Shown here: positions 38,477 to 45,838 of the stretch, piece by piece | How the letters are laid out: the number at the start of each line of letters is the position of its first letter | Numbering within the stretch: position 1 is the first letter of the stretch | Assembly (NCBI RefSeq): GCF_016703145.1 | Contig: NZ_JADJCO010000005.1 | Location: forward strand, 186,001-250,000 | Direction of reading: 5' to 3' | Origin: Ottowia sp. | GTDB lineage: Bacteria; Pseudomonadota; Gammaproteobacteria; Burkholderiales; Burkholderiaceae_C | Length of the DNA: 64,000 nucleotides | The notes under the pieces: model-generated | Database searches by the model: none | The model's input: only the letters and a program-made list of their open reading frames with translations | What the model was told of the DNA's origin: nothing | Translations under genes and position numbers: made by a program

Positions 38477-39004
38477 TCAGGGGGCGGCGGGCGTCTCGGC
38501 CGGCGCTGGCAGCGCCAGCGGCGCGGCCAGCGCCACGCGCACGCAATCGCGGATGTGCTGCTCGCCCAAGTAGCGCAGCGCGGCGTAGCCCAGGGCGCCC
38601 GACACCAGTTGCCCGGCCAGCGGTATGTACCGGGCCACCTGGGCGGTGGTCAGGCGCATGCCCAGCATCTTGGCGAAGCGCAGCACCAGCCCCTGGGTGA
38701 CCACGCGGCCGACCAGCACCGGGCCGATCACGCCGATGGCCTTGTGCACGCGCTCCTTCTCGCGCGCGTCCATCCGCGCGATCTGGTGCGGCGCCAGGCC
38801 GAATTCCTCGTTGATGCGGGGCAGCAGGCGCGCCAGCATGGCCGCGTCCACCGCCCAGTCCAGGCCGGGCAGCGGCACCGCGCCGGCCACGCCCGCGACC
38901 AGCGCGCGCCGCCGCAGCATCTGGCGGCTGCGCTGCACGGCCCGCTCCAGCCGCGGATGGCCGCGGGCCAGGGCCAACGGGTCGGCCTGGGCGTCGGAGG
39001 CCAT
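38477..39004 (-). CDS. hypothetical protein, DUF697-like
   Basis: 175 residues. The central part, A-L-V-A-G-V-A-G-A-V-P-L-P-G-L-D-W-A-V-D-A-A-M-L-A-R-L, resembles the Pro-Gly-rich amphipathic hairpin of DUF697-type proteins. A second semi-hydrophobic helix (Y-I-P-L-A-G-Q-L-V-S-G-A-L-G-Y-A-A-L-R-Y-L) follows. Probably peripheral to the membrane; function unknown. It is convergent with puuD, with only 6 bp between them. Confidence 0.6.
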   Translation of the reverse strand: MASDAQADPLALARGHPRLERAVQRSRQMLRRRALVAGVAGAVPLPGLDWAVDAAMLARLLPRINEEFGLAPHQIARMDAREKERVHKAIGVIGPVLVGRVVTQGLVLRFAKMLGMRLTTAQVARYIPLAGQLVSGALGYAALRYLGEQHIRDCVRVALAAPLALPAPAETPAAP

Positions 39005-39038
39005 GGCGTCGTGTCCGCGCTGCGAGGGCTGGGCCCGC

Positions 39039-39287
39039 TCAGCGCTTCTTGGTGACCAGGCCGTAGACGAACAGCACGACGATGGCGCCGATGATCGAGG
39101 CGATCCAGCCCACCGGCGAGCCGGCCGGGTACAGGCCCAGCGCCGCGCCGCCATAGCTGGCGAGCAGCGAGCCGGCGATGCCCAGCAGCGTGGTCATGAT
39201 CAGGCCCATGGCCTGGTTGCCCGGCATGACGGCGCGGGCCAGCAGGCCCACGATAAAGCCGACGATGATGGTGGTGATGATGCCCAT
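39039..39287 (-). CDS. GlsB/YeaQ/YmgE-family small membrane protein
   Basis: 82 residues with three membrane segments: I-I-V-G-F-I-V-G-L-L-A-R-A-V-M-P-G, then G-L-I-M-T-T-L-L-G-I-A-G-S-L-L and V-G-W-I-A-S-I-I-G-A-I-V-V-L-F-V-Y-G. This is the classic transglycosylase-associated (YeaQ) pattern; the family is often stress-induced, with unknown activity. AAGGA precedes the ATG. Confidence 0.92.
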   Translation of the reverse strand: MGIITTIIVGFIVGLLARAVMPGNQAMGLIMTTLLGIAGSLLASYGGAALGLYPAGSPVGWIASIIGAIVVLFVYGLVTKKR

Positions 39288-39406
39288 GTGACGTGTCCTT
39301 TCCGCGTGTCGCGGTGGTGGATGAAGTCGGGCACTGTAACGCCGTGGGACCGCTTGGCGGACCGGGCGCGGCAAATCGCGGCCTCGGCCTACAGGCGGGT
39401 GGACAA

Positions 39407-41431
39407 CTATTCCAGCCCGGCGTTGTTTTCCAGTGCCTCGATGGCGCTGGAGTGCTGCAGCCAGTCATCCTCCAGACGCGCCAGCTCGTCTTGCACCGCT
39501 TTCAGCCGGCGCCCCGCCTCGGCGATGTCGGCGGGGGCGAGCGGGGCGCTCAGGCGCTGCTCCAGCTCGGCGCGCTCGCCGCCCAGGGCCTGCATGCGCT
39601 TCTCGGCCTGGTCGAGCGCGCGCCGGTGGGGGCGCATGTGCTCGGCCAGTTGCTGGCGGCGCTGCGCCTCCAGGCGGCGCTGCTCGGTGGGGTTGAGGGC
39701 GGGTTGAGAAGGTTTTTGGCCACTGGCCCGCGCCGGTTCTATGGTGACAGCTATTGAATCGGTAGCAAACGGCGGGGCGGGCGACTCGCGCACGCGCCGG
39801 CTCTCGTCCAGCAGGTAGCGCTGGTAGTCCTCCAGGTCACCGTCGAAGGGCTGCACGCCGCCGCGCGCCACCAGCCAGAATTCGTCGCACACGCTGCGCA
39901 GCAGGGCGCGGTCGTGGCTGACCAGCATCAGCGTGCCCTCGAACTCGTTCAGCGCCACCGCCAGGGCCTCGCGCGTGGCCAGGTCGAGGTGGTTGGTGGG
40001 CTCGTCCAGCAGCAGCAGGTTGGGGCGCTGCCAGACGATCATCGCCAGCACCAGGCGCGCCTTTTCTCCGCCGCTGAACTGGCCCACGGGCTGCATCACC
40101 ATCTCGCCGGGGAAGTTGAAGGTGCCCAGGAAGTTGCGCAATTGCTGCTCGCGCGCGGCCTCGGTGCCGTGCTGGCCGGTCTCGCGCGCCAGGCGCACCA
40201 GGTGTTCCAGCGGCGTGTCCTGCGGGCGCAGCACGTCCAGCTCCTGCTGCGCGAAGTAGCCGATGGTCAGGCCCTTGCCTTCGGTGAGCTGCCCGTCCAG
40301 CAGCGGCAGCGTGCGGGCCACGGTCTTGACGAAGGTGGACTTGCCCTGGCCGTTGGCGCCCAGGATGCCGATGCGCTGGCCGGCCAGCACGGTGCGGTTG
40401 ACGCCGGCGAGGATGGGGGTCTCGGCACCGTCGTCCGCGCGGTAGCCGAAGCGCGCCTGGCCGATGGCCAGCATCGGGTTGGGCAGGTTGGCCGGCTCCT
40501 TGAAGGTGAAGGTGAAGTCGGCCTCGGCCAGCACCGGCGCGACGCGCTCCATGCGCTCCAGCGCCTTGACGCGGCTTTGCGCCTGCTTGGCCTTGCTGGC
40601 CTTGGCCTTGAAGCGGTCGATGAACTTCTGCAGGTGGGCGATCTTGTCCTGCTGCCGGGAATAGGCCGCCTGCTGCAGCATGAGCTGCTGCGCGCGCAGT
40701 TCCTCGAAGGCGCTGTAGTTGCCGCCGTAGCGGGCGAGGCGCCCGCCCTCGATGTGCAGCGTGACGCGCGTGACGGCGTCGAGGAAGTCGCGGTCGTGGC
40801 TGATGACGATCAGTGTGCCGGGGTAGCGCGTGAGCCAGCTCTCCAGCCACACCAGCGCGTCCAGGTCGAGGTGGTTGGTGGGCTCGTCCAGCAGCAGCAG
40901 GTCGCTGGGCGCCATCAGCGCGCGCGCCAGTTGCAGGCGCATGCGCCAGCCGCCCGAGAAGCTGTCCACCGGTCGGTCCAACTGGTCGGGCTTGAAGCCC
41001 AGCCCCAGGATCAGCGCCTCGGCGCGCGGGCGCGCGTCGTGCGCGCCGGCATCCTGCAGGTCGCTGTGCGCGTGGGCGATGGCCATGCCGCTCGCGGCAT
41101 CGTCGGGATTCTCGTCGCCGGACTGCTCGGCCGCCGCGAGCTGCGCGTTCAGCCGGGCCAGCCGCTCGTCGCCCGCCAGGACGAAGTCGGTGGCGGACTC
41201 GTCGGTCTCGGGCATGTGCTGCGCCACCTGCGCCAGCCGCCAGCCGGCGGGCAGGGAGAAGTCGCCACCGTCCTCGTGCAGCGTGCCGTTCAGCAGCGCG
41301 AACAGCGTGGACTTGCCGGCGCCGTTGCGCCCGATCAGGCCGACCTTCTCGCCGGGATGCAGGGTGATGGAGGCGCCGTCGAGCAGCACCTTGGCGCCGC
41401 GGCGCAAGGTGACGTTTTGGAGCTGGATCAT
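39407..41431 (-). CDS. yheS: ABC-F family ATPase YheS
   Basis: 674-residue ribosome-associated ABC-F protein with two ATPase domains and no membrane part. First Walker A G-R-N-G-A-G-K-S-T near residue 34, signature F-S-G-G-W-R-M-R-L, Walker B L-L-L-L-D-E-P-T-N-H-L. Second set: G-A-N-G-Q-G-K-S-T, F-S-G-G-E-K-A-R-L, L-L-L-D-E-P. The linker with K-A-S-K-A-K-Q-A-Q-S-R-V-K-A-L-E-R-M-E and the C-terminal coiled coil match YheS. A dispersed repeat at 39711-39768 codes for a low-complexity stretch (F-A-T-D-S-I-A-V-T-I-E-P) before the coiled coil. It overlaps prmB by 4 bp. Confidence 0.93.
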   Translation of the reverse strand: MIQLQNVTLRRGAKVLLDGASITLHPGEKVGLIGRNGAGKSTLFALLNGTLHEDGGDFSLPAGWRLAQVAQHMPETDESATDFVLAGDERLARLNAQLAAAEQSGDENPDDAASGMAIAHAHSDLQDAGAHDARPRAEALILGLGFKPDQLDRPVDSFSGGWRMRLQLARALMAPSDLLLLDEPTNHLDLDALVWLESWLTRYPGTLIVISHDRDFLDAVTRVTLHIEGGRLARYGGNYSAFEELRAQQLMLQQAAYSRQQDKIAHLQKFIDRFKAKASKAKQAQSRVKALERMERVAPVLAEADFTFTFKEPANLPNPMLAIGQARFGYRADDGAETPILAGVNRTVLAGQRIGILGANGQGKSTFVKTVARTLPLLDGQLTEGKGLTIGYFAQQELDVLRPQDTPLEHLVRLARETGQHGTEAAREQQLRNFLGTFNFPGEMVMQPVGQFSGGEKARLVLAMIVWQRPNLLLLDEPTNHLDLATREALAVALNEFEGTLMLVSHDRALLRSVCDEFWLVARGGVQPFDGDLEDYQRYLLDESRRVRESPAPPFATDSIAVTIEPARASGQKPSQPALNPTEQRRLEAQRRQQLAEHMRPHRRALDQAEKRMQALGGERAELEQRLSAPLAPADIAEAGRRLKAVQDELARLEDDWLQHSSAIEALENNAGLE
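39711..39768 (-). repeat. dispersed repeat copy inside the yheS coding region
   Basis: On the reverse strand: GCTACCGATTCAATAGCTG then ATAGAACCGGCGCGGGCCAG and TGGCCAAAAACC. It stays in frame and lies in the non-conserved linker between the second ATPase domain and the C-terminal coiled coil. Confidence 0.65.
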
Positions 41432-42300
41432 GCGGTGAGCGCCTCGCGCGTGAGCAGCAGCACCTGGTCGCCGCCGGCGCTGGTGTCCAGCCAGACCGGG
41501 TTCAGGCCGGGAAACGCGGCTTCGAAATGCGCGCGCCCGTGGCCGACTTCCAGCACCAGCACGCCGTGTTCACCCAAGTGCGCGGGGGCCTGGGCCAGCA
41601 GGGGGCGGATGAAGTCCATGCCGTCGGCGCCGCCGGCCAGGGCCAGGGCGGGCTCGGCGCGGTATTCGGGCGGCAGCGCGGCCATGCTGGCGCTGTTGAC
41701 GTAGGGCGGGTTGCACAGGATCAGGTCGTAGGGGCCGGGGCAGCGGGCCAGGCCGTCGGACTCGATCAGCGTGATGCGGCCCCGCAGCCCGTGCCGGTCG
41801 ACGTTGATGCGGGCCACGGCCAGGGCGTCCGCGCTCAGGTCGGCGGCATCGACGGCGACCTCGGGCCAAGCCAGGGCGGCCAGCACGGCGAGGCTGCCGT
41901 TGCCGGTGCACAGGTCCAGCACGGTACGGGTCTGCTCGCCCAGCCAGGGATCGATGGCGCCGTCGGCGATGGCTTCGGCGATCAGGCTGCGCGGGACGAT
42001 GGCGCGCTCGTCCACGTAGAAGGGCACGCCCTGCAGCCAGGCCTCGCGCGTCAGGTAGGCGGCGGGGCGGCGGGTGTCGATGCGTGCTCTTAAAAGAGTA
42101 GCTGCCTGCGAAATACTGGCGCCGGCCAAGGGGCCATTCTGTTCTGAAAAGGCGTGCGCGTCGGTGTCCAGCGGCAGGCCCAGGGCGTGCAGCACCAACC
42201 AGGCGGCCTCGTCGTGGGCGTTGGTGGTGCCATGGCCGAAGCCGACGCCGGCTTCGACGAGCTGGCGTTCGGCGTCGGCCAGCAGGTCGGCGAGCGTCAT
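41428..42300 (-). CDS. prmB: ribosomal protein uL3 glutamine methyltransferase PrmB (HemK family)
   Basis: 290-residue SAM methyltransferase that methylates Gln in N-P-P-Y contexts on ribosomal protein L3. The C-terminal catalytic domain shows V-L-D-L-C-T-G-N-G-S-L-A and L-I-L-C-N-P-P-Y-V-N, and R-P-A-A-Y-L-T-R-E-A-W and V-D-E-R-A-I-V-P-R-S are PrmB-specific. It overlaps dapE by ATGA and yheS by 4 bp. A repeat-like segment (42086-42150) codes for part of the N-terminal linker. Confidence 0.92.
   Translation of the reverse strand: MTLADLLADAERQLVEAGVGFGHGTTNAHDEAAWLVLHALGLPLDTDAHAFSEQNGPLAGASISQAATLLRARIDTRRPAAYLTREAWLQGVPFYVDERAIVPRSLIAEAIADGAIDPWLGEQTRTVLDLCTGNGSLAVLAALAWPEVAVDAADLSADALAVARINVDRHGLRGRITLIESDGLARCPGPYDLILCNPPYVNSASMAALPPEYRAEPALALAGGADGMDFIRPLLAQAPAHLGEHGVLVLEVGHGRAHFEAAFPGLNPVWLDTSAGGDQVLLLTREALTA
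42086..42150 (+). repeat. probable dispersed repeat copy inside prmB
   Basis: CTCTTAAAAGAGTAGCTGCC then TGCGAAATACTGGCGCCGGC and CAAGGGGCCATT matches the order of repeat blocks in the forward orientation. The gene reads it on the opposite strand without loss of frame. Confidence 0.55.
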
Positions 42301-43460
42301 GCCGGGCACAGGTTCTCGAGCACGCGGCGGTAGATGCGGGTCAGCGGCTCGATGTCGGCCAGCGCGATGTGCTCGTCGATCTTGTGGATGCTGGCGTTGG
42401 GCGGGCCCAGCTCGACCACCTGCGGGCACAGCTGCGCGATGAAGCGGCCGTCGCTGGTGCCGCCGGTGGTGGACAGCTCGGTCTCCAGCCCGGTCTCGGC
42501 GCGGATGGCGGCCCGCACGGCCTCGACCAGCGTGCCGGGCGGGGTGAGGAAGGGCCGGCCGCCCAGGGTCCAGGCCAACTCGTGGTCGAGGCCATGTTTT
42601 TGCAGCACCGCTTCGACGCGCTGCCGCAGCGATTCGGGCGTGGACTCGGTGCAGAAGCGGAAGTTGAAGTCCACCACCACCTCGCCGGGAATGATGTTGC
42701 TGGCGCCGGTGCCGCCGTGGATGTTGCTGACCTGCCAGCTGGTGGGCGGAAAGAAGGCGTTGCCGCGGTCCCACTCGATGGCCACCAGTTCGGCCAGCGC
42801 GGGCGCCAGCTCGTGGACGGGGTTGCGCGCCAGGTGCGGGTAGGCGATGTGGCCCTGGATGCCGCGCACCGCGAGCCGGCCGGAGAGCGTGCCGCGGCGG
42901 CCGTTCTTGATCATGTCGCCGGTGCGCTGCACCGAGGTGGGCTCGCCGACGATGCAGTAGTCGAGCGTCTCGCCGCGCGCCTTCAGCGCCTCGCAGACGA
43001 CCACGGTGCCGTCCAGCGCCGGGCCTTCCTCGTCGCTGGTCAGCAGCAGGGCGATGTTCAGCGGTGCGTCGGGCCGCGCGGCGAGGAACTGCTCGGCCGC
43101 GACCACGAAGGCGGCGATCGAGGTCTTCATGTCGCTGGCGGCGCCGCGGCCGTAGAGCTTGCCGTCCCGCTCGGTCGGGAGGAACGGGTCGCTCGTCCAC
43201 TGCGCCAGCGGTCCGGTGGGCACGACGTCGGTGTGGCCGGCGAATACTATGGTTTTAATAGCTTCCGGCGCAGTATCGGTGCGGGATGTGGTCCTTTTTG
43301 ACCACAAATTGCGCACGCGGAAGCTGTCCGGGCCGCTGTCGATGATTTCGCTGGCGAAGCCCAGCGCGTCCAGGCGTTCGCGGATCAGGTCGATGCAGCC
43401 GGCGTCCCGCGGGGTGACGGACGGGCGGGCGATGAGGGCTTCGGCCAGGCGGCGGGTCAT
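42297..43460 (-). CDS. dapE: succinyl-diaminopimelate desuccinylase
   Basis: 387-residue M20 zinc hydrolase making LL-diaminopimelate for lysine and peptidoglycan. Motifs: F-A-G-H-T-D-V-V-P-T-G, Y-G-R-G-A-A-S-D-M-K-T-S, L-L-L-T-S-D-E-E-G-P-A, and the C-terminal S-T-T-G-G-T-S-D-G-R-F-I. Just before F-A-G-H-T-D lies an unusual insertion of about 18 residues (S-K-R-T-T-S-R-T-D-T-A-P-E-A-I-K-T-I) encoded by a dispersed repeat. DapE proteins normally have only a short strand here. The frame is kept, so the enzyme may still work. Confidence 0.93.
   Translation of the reverse strand: MTRRLAEALIARPSVTPRDAGCIDLIRERLDALGFASEIIDSGPDSFRVRNLWSKRTTSRTDTAPEAIKTIVFAGHTDVVPTGPLAQWTSDPFLPTERDGKLYGRGAASDMKTSIAAFVVAAEQFLAARPDAPLNIALLLTSDEEGPALDGTVVVCEALKARGETLDYCIVGEPTSVQRTGDMIKNGRRGTLSGRLAVRGIQGHIAYPHLARNPVHELAPALAELVAIEWDRGNAFFPPTSWQVSNIHGGTGASNIIPGEVVVDFNFRFCTESTPESLRQRVEAVLQKHGLDHELAWTLGGRPFLTPPGTLVEAVRAAIRAETGLETELSTTGGTSDGRFIAQLCPQVVELGPPNASIHKIDEHIALADIEPLTRIYRRVLENLCPA
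43244..43312 (+). repeat. dispersed repeat copy inside dapE
   Basis: CTATGGTTTTAATAGCTTCC then GGCGCAGTATCGGTGCGGGA and TGTGGTCCTTTTTGACC. Head hairpin and body are both clear. It encodes an inserted peptide at about residues 50-72 of DapE. Confidence 0.75.
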
Positions 43461-43600
43461 GGGGAGGTTGTGCGTTGGGTGTGGGGCGTGGGTGCGGATG
43501 GGCGTCGCGGAGGGTTTTCGCTCGACGCGAAACGCCAAACGCTCAACGAATCAGGCGCCGCCCGGTGAAGCTGCGGGCACGGGCGGCTCGCAGCGCCTTC

Positions 43601-44434
43601 TCAGGGACGCAGCAGGTCGTTGATGCTGGTCTTGGAGCGGGTCTGCGCGTCCACCGTCTTGACGATGATGGCGGCGTACATGCTGTAGGGCTGGCCGTCC
43701 TTGGTCTGCTTGGGCAGGTTGCCGCTCACCACCACGCTGCCGCTGGGCACGCGGCCGTAGCTGACCTCGCCCGTCTCGCGGTTGAAGAGGGGGGTGCTCT
43801 GGCCGATGTACACGCCCATGCCGAGCACCGAGTTCTCTTCCACGATCACGCCCTCGACCACCTCGGAGCGCGCGCCGATGAAGCAGTTGTCCTCGATGAT
43901 GGTGGGGTTGGCCTGCAGCGGCTCCAGCACGCCGCCCAGGCCGATGCCGCCCGACAGGTGCACGTTCTTGCCGACCTGCGCGCAGCTGCCGACGGTGGCC
44001 CAGGTGTCCACCATGGTGCCTTCATCGACGTAGGCGCCGATGTTGACGAAGCTGGGCATCAGCACCGCGCCCTTGCCGATGAAGCTGCCGCGCCGCGCCA
44101 CCGCCGGCGGCACCACGCGCACGCCGCTGTCGCGCATGGCGGCGTCGTCGAGGTGGCCGAACTTGGTGGGCACCTTGTCGAAGAAGCCCAGGTCGCCGGC
44201 GCGGATGAATTCGTTGTCCTTCAGGCGGAAGGACAGCAGCACCGCCTTCTTGACCCACTGGTGCACCGTCCACTGGCCCACGCCCTGGCGCGTGGCCACG
44301 CGCAGGCGGCCGGCGTTCAGGTCGGCGATGACGTGCTCGACCGCGTCGGCCACTTCCTTGGGCGCGGCGTCGGGCGAGAGGCTGGCGCGGGCGTCCCAGG
44401 CGTTGTCGATGATCTGCTGCAGTTGGGTGCTCAT
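43601..44434 (-). CDS. dapD: 2,3,4,5-tetrahydropyridine-2,6-dicarboxylate N-succinyltransferase
   Basis: 277-residue left-handed beta-helix acyltransferase of the succinylase lysine branch. It has a helical N-terminal domain, then hexapeptide repeats such as G-S-F-I-G-K-G-A-V-L-M-P-S-F-V-N-I-G-A-Y-V and N-C-F-I-G-A-R-S-E-V-V-E-G-V-I-V. Its ATG overlaps the dapC stop. The following 140 bp up to dapE contain no gene. Confidence 0.96.
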   Translation of the reverse strand: MSTQLQQIIDNAWDARASLSPDAAPKEVADAVEHVIADLNAGRLRVATRQGVGQWTVHQWVKKAVLLSFRLKDNEFIRAGDLGFFDKVPTKFGHLDDAAMRDSGVRVVPPAVARRGSFIGKGAVLMPSFVNIGAYVDEGTMVDTWATVGSCAQVGKNVHLSGGIGLGGVLEPLQANPTIIEDNCFIGARSEVVEGVIVEENSVLGMGVYIGQSTPLFNRETGEVSYGRVPSGSVVVSGNLPKQTKDGQPYSMYAAIIVKTVDAQTRSKTSINDLLRP

Positions 44435-45651
44435 GTCGTGATCTCGGGGGAGGAGGATTGGATGAACTGGACGATGCGCTCGGCCGCTTCCAGGCACTCG
44501 GCCGTGGCGGCCACCAGCGCCATGCGCACGCGGCCCTGGCCGGGGTTGTGCCCCGCGCTCTCGCGCGCCAGGAAGCTGCCGGGCAGAACCGTCACATTGT
44601 ATTGAGCCAGCAGCTCGCGGGCGAAGGCGGTGTCGCTGCCCCGCCAGGCCGGCGGCACGCCCGCCCACAGGTAGAAGCCGGCGTCGGGCAGGCGCACGTC
44701 CATCACCTGGGCCAGCAGCGGCGTGACCTGGGCGAACTTCTCGCGGTACAGGCGCCGGTTCTCGGCCACGTGGGCCTCGTCGTTCCAGGCGGCGATGCTG
44801 GCGGCCTGCACCACCGGGCTCATGGCGCTGCCGTGGTAGGTGCGGTAGAGCAGGAAGGGCTCGATGAGGCGGGCGTCGCCGGTCACGAAGCCCGAGCGCA
44901 TGCCCGGCACGTTGCTGCGCTTGGACAGGCTGGTCAGCAGGATCAGGTTGCGCAGGTCCGCGCGCCCCAGCCTGGCCGCCGCCTCCAGGCCGCCCAGGGG
45001 CGGCTCGTCCCGGAAGTAGATCTCGCTGTAGCACTCGTCCGAGGCGATGGCGAAGCCGTGGCGGTCGCTCAGCTCGAACAGCAGCCGCCACTCGTCCAGC
45101 GGCATCACCGCGCCGGTGGGGTTGCCGGGCGAGCAGACGTAGACCAGCTGCGTGCGCGCCCACACCTCGTCGGGCACCGCGTCCCAGCGCGGCGCGAAGT
45201 TGCGCGCCGGGTCGCTGGGCACGTAGTGCGGCGTGGCGCCGGCCAGCAGGGCCGCGCCTTCGTAGATTTGGTAGAACGGGTTGGGGCAGACCACGGTGGC
45301 GCCGGGCCGGGCGGGGTCGACGAGGGTCTGCGCCAGCGCGAACAGCGCCTCGCGCGAGCCCAGCACCGGCAGCACCTGCGTGGCCGCGTCCACCGCCACG
45401 CCGTAGCGGCGCCTGATCCAGCCGGCGCAGGCCTCGCGCAGCGCGGGCTCGCCCGCCGTGGCGGGGTAGCCCGCCAGGCCGGTGGGCAGGGCGTCCGCCA
45501 GCGCCTGCTGGATGAAGGCCGGCGTCGCGTGCCGGGGCTCGCCGATGCCCAGGCTGATGGGGCGGTGGGCCGGCGAGGGGGTGACGTCGGCCATGAGCTG
45601 GCGCAGCCGCGCGAACGGATAGGGCTGCAGGCGGGACAGCAAGGGGTTCAT
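44431..45651 (-). CDS. dapC: succinyldiaminopimelate transaminase
   Basis: 406-residue class I PLP aminotransferase making N-succinyl-diaminopimelate. Features: P-I-S-L-G-I-G-E-P-R-H-A-T-P near the start, V-C-S-P-G-N-P-T-G-A-V, A-S-D-E-C-Y-S-E-I-Y and the PLP lysine in T-S-L-S-K-R-S-N-V-P-G-M-R-S-G. It is first in the dapC-dapD-dapE-prmB-yheS run, which has two ATGA overlaps and one 4-bp overlap. Confidence 0.94.
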   Translation of the reverse strand: MNPLLSRLQPYPFARLRQLMADVTPSPAHRPISLGIGEPRHATPAFIQQALADALPTGLAGYPATAGEPALREACAGWIRRRYGVAVDAATQVLPVLGSREALFALAQTLVDPARPGATVVCPNPFYQIYEGAALLAGATPHYVPSDPARNFAPRWDAVPDEVWARTQLVYVCSPGNPTGAVMPLDEWRLLFELSDRHGFAIASDECYSEIYFRDEPPLGGLEAAARLGRADLRNLILLTSLSKRSNVPGMRSGFVTGDARLIEPFLLYRTYHGSAMSPVVQAASIAAWNDEAHVAENRRLYREKFAQVTPLLAQVMDVRLPDAGFYLWAGVPPAWRGSDTAFARELLAQYNVTVLPGSFLARESAGHNPGQGRVRMALVAATAECLEAAERIVQFIQSSSPEITT

Positions 45652-45699
45652 GGCGCCGGATTATCCGGGAGCCGCCATGCCGCCGTGCCGCGGGTGCCG

Positions 45700-45766
45700 G
45701 TTATCGAATTAAATCGGCATCAAGCCGGCGTGGATATTGCGCCGTAAGCTATCAATAGCATAGTGA
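45700..45766 (-). repeat. dispersed repeat copy between divergent dapC and smc
   Basis: On the reverse strand: GCTATT-G-ATAGCTTACGG then CGCAATATCCACGCCGGCTT and GATGCCGATTTAA. It sits in the divergent promoter region, so it may affect expression of both genes. Confidence 0.8.
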
Positions 45767-45838
45767 CCGCGGCGGTCGGAGCGGCGGGCGCGCACGCTAT
45801 CATTGCCGCTTCGTCCTCGTCCGTCTCCTCCCGCGCCA

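Noticed and set aside
39407..41431. ABC transporter ATPase
   Set aside because: Two fused ATPase domains, an ABC-F linker and no membrane partner indicate a ribosome-associated YheS protein.
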